This document shows, one piece after another, positions 39,893-48,600 of a stretch of DNA of 64,000 nt. The DNA is from Lysobacter sp. Its GTDB lineage: Bacteria > Pseudomonadota > Gammaproteobacteria > Xanthomonadales > Xanthomonadaceae. The notes beneath the pieces were generated by a model that worked only from the letters and a program-made list of their open reading frames with translations, ran no database searches and was not told the origin of the DNA. The stretch is taken from the NCBI GenBank assembly GCA_019634715.1, contig JAHCAU010000010.1:1-64000 (forward strand), given 5' to 3'. Position numbers and translations under genes: made by a program. Position 1 is the first letter of the stretch, and each line of letters starts with the position of its first letter.

Positions 39893-40480
39893 ATGACGAT
39901 CGCCTCGGCTGCACTGCTGCTGTTCCTGATCCTCGACCCGCTGGGCAACATCCCGGTGTTCCTCAGCCTGTTGCGCGGCCTGCCGCCGAAGCGGCAGCGC
40001 ATCGTGCTGGCGCGCGAACTGCTCATCGCGCTCGGCGTGCTGATGGCGTTCCTGTGGTGCGGCAAGTACGCGCTGGAACTGATGCACCTGCGCCAGGAGT
40101 CGGTCTCGATCGCCGGCGGCATCGTGCTGTTCCTGATCGGCATCCGCATGATCTTCCCGCCGCCGGAAGGCCTGATGGGGGAAATTCCCGACGGCGAGCC
40201 CTTCATCGTGCCGATGGCCATCCCGCTGGTGGCCGGCCCGTCGGGCATGGCCGCGGTGATCCTGATGGGCAGCAACGACCCCGCGCGACTCGGCGACTGG
40301 AGTCTCGCGCTGGTCATCGCCTGGGCCGCAACGGCCGCGATCCTGTTTTCCGCGACCTATCTCTACAAATGGCTGGGCATGCGCGTGCTGACCGCGCTCG
40401 AACGCCTGATGGGCATGCTGCTGGTCGCGATCTCGGTGCAGATGCTGATGGACGGCATCGCCGCCTTCCTCGCCCGCTGA
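39893..40480 (+). CDS. MarC/YhgN family membrane protein
   Basis: A 195-residue integral membrane protein with six predicted helices. The first helix ends in LILDPLGNIPVFLSLL and the fourth begins with FIVPMAIPLVAGPSGMAAVIL, the two repeated motifs of the MarC family; YhgN is the closer E. coli relative. Transport activity has never been shown convincingly for the family. A terminator-type hairpin follows at 40514. Confidence 0.92.
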   Translation: MTIASAALLLFLILDPLGNIPVFLSLLRGLPPKRQRIVLARELLIALGVLMAFLWCGKYALELMHLRQESVSIAGGIVLFLIGIRMIFPPPEGLMGEIPDGEPFIVPMAIPLVAGPSGMAAVILMGSNDPARLGDWSLALVIAWAATAAILFSATYLYKWLGMRVLTALERLMGMLLVAISVQMLMDGIAAFLAR

Positions 40481-40513
40481 CCGCCGCATCGATCCGATGC
40501 CTGCGGCTCGGAT

Positions 40514-40545
40514 GACCGTCTTCCCGCGGCCCCGGGAAGACGGTC
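40514..40545 (+). terminator. hairpin terminator after marC-like gene
   Basis: A perfect 13-bp stem GACCGTCTTCCCG (40514-40526) with CGGGAAGACGGTC (40533-40545), 6-nt loop. The T-run is lacking. It lies 33 nt after the stop codon. Confidence 0.65.
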
Positions 40546-40828
40546 GTGCAGGGCCGATAGATGATTGCGGCATGACATTCAAGTGATGCATGAAGACTGT
40601 TCAGCCAATGATTTCAATGGCTTACGGCTCGATCACCTGTCATTTGCCTGTCATTCCCATTGGTTATCGTGTTAACCTATCCTTAACCCGTACCGGTGCG
40701 CATGTAGTCGCGCATGCCACCAGGAACCGGTCAGGTCTTCCCACGCTGTGACCACGGTGCTTCCCGCGCCGATGGTCTGCTCGTACGCAACGACTATTCC
40801 GCATCGTTCTCCACCGAGGCCAAGAACC
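40546..40828 (+). promoter_or_regulatory. upstream region of the TonB receptor with 11-bp-spaced direct repeats
   Basis: No gene is seen in this gap. CCTGTCATT occurs twice (40636-40644 and 40647-40655), exactly 11 bp apart, one helical turn, as for tandem binding of an activator dimer. A lower-GC stretch follows (TTGGTTATCGTG...TAACCTATCC, about 40660-40681) which may hold the promoter. The remaining ~150 nt would be a long leader before the ATG. The regulator is unknown. Confidence 0.4.
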
Positions 40829-43800
40829 ATGAACCACACCAACCGTCTCCGACTCTCGAAACTGTCGATCGGGCTGATCGTCGCGCTCGCCGCGGCGCCG
40901 GCTTTCGCCCAGAACACCACCGCCGCGATCGGCGGGCAGGTGCTCGGCGCCGACGGCCAGCCGGTCGCCGGCGCCGAAGTCACGATCGTCCACTCCGAGT
41001 CGGGCACGGTCAGCCGTGCGGTCACCGACGCCAACGGCCGCTACAGCGCGCGTGGCCTGCGCGTGGGCGGTCCGTACAAGGTCACCGCGAACAAGGAAGG
41101 CGCCGGCACCCAGACCGAGAGCGGCATCTTCCTCGCGCTCGACCAGACCTCGCAGATCGACATCGCGATCGGCGGCTCCGAACTCGATGCCATCGTCGTC
41201 ACCGGCACCGCCGGCCCGCAGATCTTCAGCTCGGACAAGATGGGCGCCGGCACGGCCATCAGCCGCGCAGACCTCGACAAGTACGCTTCGGTCCAGCGCA
41301 ACCTGCAGGACTACGTGCGCTTCGACCCGCGCATCTCGCAGACCGACAAGGAACGCGGCGAGATCTCCGCCGGCGGCCAGAACTCGCGCTACAACTCGAT
41401 CACCATCGACGGCGTCGCCACGAACGACACCTTCGGCCTCGAAGCCAACAATCTGCCGACCGCCAAGCAGCCGATCTCGATCGACGCGATCCAGTCGGTG
41501 CAGGTGAACATCTCGAACTACGACGTCACCCAGAAGGGCTACACCGGCGCGAACATCAACGCCGTGACCAAGTCGGGCACCAACGACTTCAAGGGTTCGG
41601 TCTACTACATCTACCGCGACGACCGCGGCGCCGGCCGCCGCTACAACCGCACCACCGGCAACTACTTCGATGCGCCGGAGTTCGAGGAAGACACCAAGGG
41701 CTTCACCTTCGGCGGCCCGCTGATCAAGGACCGCCTGTTCTTCTTCGCCGCGTACGAGGAACTGACCAGCACGCGCAGCACGCCGGAATTCGGCCCGCTG
41801 AACAGCGCGCGCACCAACGTCGCGATCACCCAGAGCGCCATCACCGGTGCGCAGGCCATCGCCAACACCAACTACAACGTCGACATCGGCACGGTCGATG
41901 TCTCGGCCGCCGAACTGGACGTGACCGACGCCCTGGTCAAGCTCGACGCCAACCTCGGCGACAAGCACCGCGCTAGCCTGCGCTGGAGCAAGACCGAGCA
42001 GTCCGATCCGATCTTCCCGACCTTCTTCAACAACGCGATCTCGCTCAGCTCGCACTGGTACAGCCAGGAGAAGACGATCGAGACCTACGTCGCCGAAGTC
42101 TTCTCCGACTGGACCGACAGGTTCTCGACCGAGTTCAAGGCCTCGTACCGCGATTACGCCAGCACGCCGATCAACAATTCCGACCTGCCGCAGATCCGCC
42201 TGAACTTCGCCGGCGCGCTGCCGGCCGGTTCGCCGGCGGTGTCCAGCACCTCGGCCGGCCTGGTGTTCGGCACCGAGCGCAGCCGCCACTTCAACGATCT
42301 CGCCACCGAAACCTGGAACTTCTACGCCGCCGGTACGCTGTTCCTCGGCGACCACACCGTGAAGTTCGGCGCGGACTACGACGACAACACCGTCTACAAC
42401 GCCTTCCTCCAGGACACGAAGGGCAACTACACCTTCGCCTGCATCAACACCTCGGGTTCCTTTACCTACCAGTTCAATGGTGGTGCCGCGCTGACCTGCA
42501 ACACCGCGACGCGCGCGCAGAACGAGGCCGCCGTGCTGGAGAACTTCCGCCGCGGCCGCCCGAGCAGCTACCAGGTGCAGGTCGGCGCCCCGGGCTTCAC
42601 CCTCAACGACGGCGTGGCCAACTGGGACTACCAGAACCTCGGCCTGTTCCTGCAGGACACCTGGGCGGTCAACGAGAACCTGACCATCACCGCAGGCGTT
42701 CGCTTCGACCGCAAGGGCATGGGCCAGAAGCCGATCTTCAACGCTGCCGCGGCCGCCGCGACCGTGCCGGGCATGCTGACCGGTTCGACTACCCCGCAAA
42801 CCGGTACGGTCACCCGCGCCACCGGCGGTTTCGGCCTGCGCAACGACGTCACGCTCGACGGTGACAGCCTGTTCCAGCCGCGCCTGGGCTTCAACTACAC
42901 CTTCTCGACCGAGCGCGCCATGCAGCTGCGCGGCGGCATCGGCCTGTTCGAAGGCGCGGCCGCCAACGTGTGGCTGTCGAACCCGTACTCGAACACCGGC
43001 ATCGCCACTCGCATCATCGGTTGCGGCATCACCGGCTTCGGCACCTGCCCGGGGACCGATGGCCTGTTCACGCCGAACACCGGCGCGCAGCCGACCAGCT
43101 TCGCCGGCACCACGCCTGCGGCCAATGTCGACTTCCTGTCGCCCGACCTGGCACAGCCGTCGGTGTGGAAGGCCAACATCGCATTCGAGCACGAACTGCC
43201 GTGGTGGAACATGACCGCCGGCATCGAGTACATCCGTACCGAAGTGCAGGACGGCATCTACTACAAGCATATCAATCTCGGTAATCCGACCCGCCAGGGC
43301 ACCGATGGTCGCAATCTGTACTACGCGCCGAATCGCTACAACGAGGCATGCTGGAACAACAATGGCAGCGCAATTACGTCGGGTGTCTGTTCGACGGCTA
43401 GCGGCCAGTCTGCGACGCGCGCGCTCAGCAACGCCAGCTTCGCCAACGTGCTGGTCGCCGAGCGCACCGGCAAGGGCTACGGCGACAACCTGACCCTGTC
43501 GCTGCAGGGCCATTTCATGGACGACTGGCGCTGGGGCCTCGGCTACTCCTACACGCGCGCCAAGGAAGTCAGCCCGCTGACCTCGTCGGTGTCGAACTCG
43601 AACTGGAACTCGGTGTCGGTGTTCAACCCGAACGAGGAAGTCGCCGCCAACTCGGCCTACATGATCCGCGACCGTTTCACCGGCCAGCTGAACTGGGAGC
43701 ACAAGTTCTTCGGCGACAACAAGACCTCGGTCGGCGTCTTCTACGAAGGCCGCAAGGGCAAGCCCTACAGCTGGATCTACAACAACGACCTCAACGGCGA

Positions 43801-44290
43801 CGGTATCACCAACGACCTGATGTACATCCCCACCCGCGCCGGCTCGGGCGAAGTGGTGTTCCGCGACGTCAATGGCAACGGCAGCCGCGCTGACGAGGAA
43901 GCGCTGTTCTGGCAGATCGTCAACGCCAACGGCCTGAACCGTTATGCCGGTGGCGTGGTCGAGCGCAACAGCTCGTTCGCCGACTGGACCCACAACTTCG
44001 ACGTGCGCATCAGCCAGGAATTCCCGGGCTTCTTCAAGGGCAACAAGATTCTGCTCGCCCTCGACATCCTCAACTTCGGCAACCTGCTGAACAAGGATTG
44101 GGGCCGCATCGACGAGATCGCCTTCCAGGCGCAGGGCGGCCTGGCGCGCAGCTTCGTGAACTACCAGGGCCTGGACCCCGACGGCCGCTACATCTACGGC
44201 GTCAATGGCGAGGTCGAGGACTTCGTCACCCGCCAGCAGCGCGGCGAGTCGCAGTGGGCCGCCCAGCTGACCCTGAAGTACATGTTCTGA
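40829..44290 (+). CDS. Oar-type TonB-dependent outer membrane receptor
   Basis: A 1153-residue outer-membrane protein. It has a signal peptide (cleaved after PAFA), an N-terminal carboxypeptidase-regulatory-like beta-sandwich (about 28-110; VLGADGQPVAGAEVTIV, TDANGRYSARGL), a TonB plug (about 115-250; LQDYVRFDPRIS, YNSITIDGVATNDTFGLEAN) and a large barrel ending in WAAQLTLKYMF with the C-terminal aromatic residue. This matches Oar-like receptors, abundant in Lysobacter and Xanthomonas and in Myxococcus. No canonical TonB box was identified. Ligand unknown; peptides, or protein export/adhesion, are proposed for relatives. Codon use is typical of the chromosome. Confidence 0.92.
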   Translation: MNHTNRLRLSKLSIGLIVALAAAPAFAQNTTAAIGGQVLGADGQPVAGAEVTIVHSESGTVSRAVTDANGRYSARGLRVGGPYKVTANKEGAGTQTESGIFLALDQTSQIDIAIGGSELDAIVVTGTAGPQIFSSDKMGAGTAISRADLDKYASVQRNLQDYVRFDPRISQTDKERGEISAGGQNSRYNSITIDGVATNDTFGLEANNLPTAKQPISIDAIQSVQVNISNYDVTQKGYTGANINAVTKSGTNDFKGSVYYIYRDDRGAGRRYNRTTGNYFDAPEFEEDTKGFTFGGPLIKDRLFFFAAYEELTSTRSTPEFGPLNSARTNVAITQSAITGAQAIANTNYNVDIGTVDVSAAELDVTDALVKLDANLGDKHRASLRWSKTEQSDPIFPTFFNNAISLSSHWYSQEKTIETYVAEVFSDWTDRFSTEFKASYRDYASTPINNSDLPQIRLNFAGALPAGSPAVSSTSAGLVFGTERSRHFNDLATETWNFYAAGTLFLGDHTVKFGADYDDNTVYNAFLQDTKGNYTFACINTSGSFTYQFNGGAALTCNTATRAQNEAAVLENFRRGRPSSYQVQVGAPGFTLNDGVANWDYQNLGLFLQDTWAVNENLTITAGVRFDRKGMGQKPIFNAAAAAATVPGMLTGSTTPQTGTVTRATGGFGLRNDVTLDGDSLFQPRLGFNYTFSTERAMQLRGGIGLFEGAAANVWLSNPYSNTGIATRIIGCGITGFGTCPGTDGLFTPNTGAQPTSFAGTTPAANVDFLSPDLAQPSVWKANIAFEHELPWWNMTAGIEYIRTEVQDGIYYKHINLGNPTRQGTDGRNLYYAPNRYNEACWNNNGSAITSGVCSTASGQSATRALSNASFANVLVAERTGKGYGDNLTLSLQGHFMDDWRWGLGYSYTRAKEVSPLTSSVSNSNWNSVSVFNPNEEVAANSAYMIRDRFTGQLNWEHKFFGDNKTSVGVFYEGRKGKPYSWIYNNDLNGDGITNDLMYIPTRAGSGEVVFRDVNGNGSRADEEALFWQIVNANGLNRYAGGVVERNSSFADWTHNFDVRISQEFPGFFKGNKILLALDILNFGNLLNKDWGRIDEIAFQAQGGLARSFVNYQGLDPDGRYIYGVNGEVEDFVTRQQRGESQWAAQLTLKYMF

Positions 44291-44327
44291 TCGGATGCAC
44301 TGATCCAGAGCGACAATGCGGTGCGCG

Positions 44328-44360
44328 CGACGGCCGGGGATTCCCCGGCCGTCGCCGTTT
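44328..44360 (+). terminator. terminator hairpin after the TonB receptor (copy A of flanking repeat)
   Basis: A 13-bp stem CGACGGCCGGGGA (44328-44340) pairs with TCCCCGGCCGTCG (44342-44354), followed by CCGTTTTC. It is a credible terminator for the receptor gene. A 32-nt stretch here (44329-44360) recurs at 50331-50362 with only two differences, in the same orientation. Confidence 0.78.
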
Positions 44361-44593
44361 TCAGATTGCTATTGGCCAGGTCATGAAGTCATCGACCGTT
44401 CTGACGGCCTGCCATGCGACGATGGGTCTGAATGGCATCCGGCACGAGGCATGATGGCCTGTAAGTTGAATCGCCCACCCATTTGTCTCTGGAGGCGTAA
44501 GACGGAAAGGTGCGAGGGCGGCTGGTTTCATTTTGCCGGAGGTACGCGTAAGCTTCGAGTGATCGACATGGATGATGCTGCTCCCATCGGCCC
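44361..44593 (+). other. low-GC region upstream of the Fic gene
   Basis: This 233-bp stretch is noticeably richer in A+T than the receptor gene before it. It contains no convincing gene. It should hold the promoter of the Fic-RHS operon; short T/A-rich stretches (for example around 44360-44370) are present but I do not see a confident -35/-10 pair. Confidence 0.45.
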
Positions 44594-45622
44594 GTGAATA
44601 ACTGCGATACATCGCCGCAATTCCGCCCCATCGGCACGCGTCTCACCGTCCAGTCGACCTTGACGGGTGCGCCACTGACCTATTTCTGCCCTCATCCTTT
44701 GCGAGTGCTGGTGGCGGATACGCTCGCGACCAATGAGCATGAGGCTGGATTGCCCGAGATCGATCTCGGACTCGGTATGTTGTTGGTGAGATATCTTCTC
44801 CGGCAAGGGTTGCTCCCGAAAACGATAGGATCGCCGTATTCCGGGTTCGAACCGTTCCTGCGACCAAAGGTGCCGAGAACTCACGCGGATTTCATTGCAT
44901 TGGCAAGCGCCTTGTTCGGACGACCTCAACGTTTTCGCGAAGCGATTTCATTTTCGGGTGGCCCCAGCCCCAGCAGTGCTTCGCATATCTATCCTCCTCA
45001 TCAGGAAGTCGCTCGGCTCTTCGAAGAGCTGCCCCTTTTCTTCTGCGAGGATTGGCAGCGATACGCAGCCATCGATGTCGTGGTCCTTGTTTTCTACTAC
45101 GCTCTATCCATTCACCCGTTCGCAAATGGCAATGGACGGTGGGCTCGGCAGTTGGCGATTGCCGCGGCAGCAAAGGCAAATCATGTCTGGCTGGCGGCCG
45201 TGTTGCTCACTCTGTTTGCGAATAGCGAGTCGCAGTTCATTGACGCTTGGCGGCGGGCGCAGGATCAAGGATTGTCCGGCTATCTGAAGCTGTGTCGTGC
45301 TGCGTGCCGGGGCTTGGTCAAGCACGCTGGAGACGCCCCCGAGGTGTCTTCGCTGACCGAGCTGTATGCAGGCCTGAGTGCGCGTTGCGGACAGCAGGAC
45401 GCCGGGAAGTTGTTTGGTGCGCTGCTCGTGGACGGCATGCTGGATGCCGAGCGGATAGCGATGCTTATTCGATGCTCGAAGAAGAAGGCGCTTGGTGTGC
45501 TGGATTTTTTCGACAATCGTAACGATGCCGTGATCTTGTCTGAATCGGGTTGCTTGCTGTCGCGGAAGACTGTTGAGACAGCATTGGCTCGATTCGAAAA
45601 CTTTAATCTGGAGCAGTCATGA
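44594..45622 (+). CDS. Fic-domain protein with altered motif
   Basis: A 342-residue protein with a central Fic fold (about 90-230) and a C-terminal helical/winged-helix-like part (about 270-340). The signature reads HPFANGNGRWAR (174-185); the position after Ala, normally Asp or Glu binding Mg2+, is Asn178. The flap before it, HIYPPHQEVARLFEEL, is conserved. Fic enzymes transfer AMP or other groups from nucleotide cosubstrates to hydroxyl side chains of target proteins; the Asn may weaken or change that. No clear [ST]xxxE[GN] inhibitory motif was found. Start is GTG 44594; the stop overlaps the RHS gene ATG (ATGA). GC is clearly below the neighbours, suggesting acquisition. Confidence 0.82.
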   Translation: MNNCDTSPQFRPIGTRLTVQSTLTGAPLTYFCPHPLRVLVADTLATNEHEAGLPEIDLGLGMLLVRYLLRQGLLPKTIGSPYSGFEPFLRPKVPRTHADFIALASALFGRPQRFREAISFSGGPSPSSASHIYPPHQEVARLFEELPLFFCEDWQRYAAIDVVVLVFYYALSIHPFANGNGRWARQLAIAAAAKANHVWLAAVLLTLFANSESQFIDAWRRAQDQGLSGYLKLCRAACRGLVKHAGDAPEVSSLTELYAGLSARCGQQDAGKLFGALLVDGMLDAERIAMLIRCSKKKALGVLDFFDNRNDAVILSESGCLLSRKTVETALARFENFNLEQS

Positions 45623-48600
45623 GTCAGATGGAAAAAGCTCGGAAGCATGGCTTCGATCTGCGCGACTTGGGTTGCGAGTTGGGTAATGTCAGTCGCGTCA
45701 GTCTTTCGGCGGCTCTAGTCGTGTGCCTCGGGTTCGGTTTTCTGGATGATGCGTCTGCCCAAACGGTCGCGCCTCCTACGGGCCCATTCATAAGTTCTGA
45801 CTGGATTCGCGTTAGGCGTCCGCCGATGCCGGTTTTTCCAGTGATTCAGTGGGAATCGGGCCGTGGATTCCCGTTTGCGTCTGCGTTTGCGTCTCGCGAG
45901 CCGGATCCGGAGCCCATGTATATGGATGATGCGCATCTGCAAGGTGTCAGCATGCCAGACGATGCTGCGCGCTGCAGGACGATGAGGGGAAATCCGATCG
46001 ACTATGCGACTGGAGACAAGATTGAAAAGGAGGTTGATTTCGCCAGTGAGACCGGAGAAATGCCTCTTTATCTTTCGAGGCGTTACAGTCCACGGACAGC
46101 TGCATGGGCAAATGGTGGGTTATTCGGACCTGGATGGTCAAGCAATCTAGATGATCGAAAACTCGATACATCGATGAATCTATATACGATTTTAATGTAT
46201 GGGCCGAATGGCTCATTCAAGACGTTCACTGGCTACACAGGCACCATTTTTTACGACAATAATGAATACGAGCAGGTGGCGAAAGCTAGAGAGTACATCG
46301 AGAAACATGCAAACGGCACATATACCTATCATCGTTCTGACTTCGGGATGGAGTTATATTCATCCGATGGCAGATTGCTTGAGGATAGAAATCCACAAGG
46401 CGTGAAGTGGGTCTTCACGTACTCAGGAGCGCAGCTGACGCGTGTTACGCATTCTTCCGGTCGATTCATACAGATCAACTGGACAGGAGGCACGGTCACT
46501 TCTGTCGTCGATCCGGCTGGCAATGTCTACAACTATGGCCGGGAATTGACTACACCACTTTACGGTCAGTTGCAGTCGGTGGTGCTTCCAGGGGTGCCGG
46601 CTACAACGATCAATTACCATTATTCTACGGTGGGCTGGTCCAGTGATGAATTTCTCGTTGGTAAGTCGTTCAATGCGCAGCGATATTCCTACTTCGAGTA
46701 TGTGAGGTCGGCTGGTGACGGGGCGGTATTGGCTACGGCGACCTATCATGCCGGTAACGTCAACAGGTACGGCTTTTCTTACATGCAAGATGTCGATGGC
46801 TGGATTACCAAGGCCGTAGAGACCAATCCACTCGGCCGTCAGATCGAGCACAACTTTGAGTTTGGAAAGGAGGTGTCGACGTCCGCTCAGCAGACGACGC
46901 ACTGTGCTGCGAGTGTCGCGAACACGACGTACGACTGGCGTGGTGCCGCGGACACTGCGACCGACTTCAATGGCAATGTCACCAAGTACACGTACAGCGA
47001 TTTCGGTCAATTGCTGGAGAAGACAGAGGCCTTCGGCACGCCGTTGGCACGGACTACGCAGCACACGTGGAATGGAAAGTCGCAGCAGCTGCTGCAGTCG
47101 AAAGTCCCGGGGCTTGCGAAAGTCGACTATGTCTATGGCCCGAAGAATCGCATGGCATCGGTGACCACGACCAATCTGTCTGTGAATGGCGTCGCGAATC
47201 AGGTGCGCGCCGTCACGTACGCCTATACAGAGCATGTGAACGGTTTGGTCGCTTCGATGGTGATCGACGGTCCGCTCGCCGGCAATGCGGATGCGGTGAC
47301 CTATACCTACAGCCCGCATGGCGAGTTGCTCACGGAGCAGAACAGCCTCGGGCATACGGTGACCTACTCGGGTTACAACGGTTTGGGTCAGGCGGGTCGA
47401 GTGGTTGGTGCCAATGGCGATATCACGGACTACACCTATGATGCCCGTGGTCGCGTCACGAAGGTGAGGCAGATCATCGCTGGCGTGAATGCGGATACCG
47501 ATTATGCCTATGGCGCCGATGGCTTGCTTGCCAGCCGTACCGATCCTGATGGCACCGTTACGACGTTCGCGTACGATGCGGCACGCCGTTTGATCAGCGA
47601 GAAACGCAACGCCGCCGGTGCGTTGGCTTCGGGCGCGACGTTCGAGGAGATTCGCTACGCTTACGATGCGGGGAGCAATGTCACCTCCGTGTCGACTTAT
47701 GCGGACAGTACCCTGAAGTCGATCAGCTACATCGACTACGACGAAGATGGACGCGTGCGGGCGCGGCGAGGCAACAATGGGCAGAATGTGCGCTACACCT
47801 ATGATGCGAACGGCAACCTCAAGACGATCACGGATTCGGCGAACAAGGTCACGACGCTGTCATACGATGCGCTGGACCGACTGGTGGCATCGACCGACCC
47901 TTTGTCGGGCATCACCAGTTATGAATACGATGCAGCGGACAGGATCAAGAAAGTCACCGACCCCAGAGGTCTGATGACGGCCTACGTCTACGATGGATTC
48001 GGCCAGCTATGGGCACAGCACAGCCCGGATACCGGCACGACGACGCACCAGTACAATGCGGCCGGTCAGCGCACCCTGGTGACCAGGAACGATGGCAGTA
48101 CCCTGTCCTATGCCTATGACAGCCTTGGCAGGCTGACTTGGTATGGCACCAGCCTTGAGGGACGAGGCTTTGGCTACGACTGGTGCCCAAATGGCAAGGG
48201 ACGTGTGTGTGCGGCCGATTACAGTAATGGGACCAAGCACTTCGCCTACACCCCGCAAGGTCTTGTTCAAGCAACTAACGACTGGACACCGACTACCGGC
48301 GGCGATTACGTTGCCTACAGCTACGACAACATGGGCCGCCTCGCGGGCATGGCCTACCCGAACGGGGATTCGGTCGGCTATGGCTACAGTGCGGGCAAGC
48401 TCGTGCTCGTCAATGCGGTCACGGCGGGCGGTGTAGCGCACAATGTCGTCAACAGCATCCGCTACCTGCCCTATGGCAATGCCGTCAGTTACAACTATGG
48501 CAACGGACTCACGCGCAATCTGTACTACGACCAGAACCTGAATCCGGGCGATCTGCGTCTCACTGGCTTGACCACCATGGATGGTGGCACCACCTTGCAA

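Noticed and set aside
40664..43993. 1109-codon open frame on the - strand opposite the TonB receptor
   Set aside because: It mirrors the codon periodicity of the receptor gene in high-GC DNA, has a repetitive Val/Gly/Ala/Arg composition and no domain; the + strand receptor is unambiguous.
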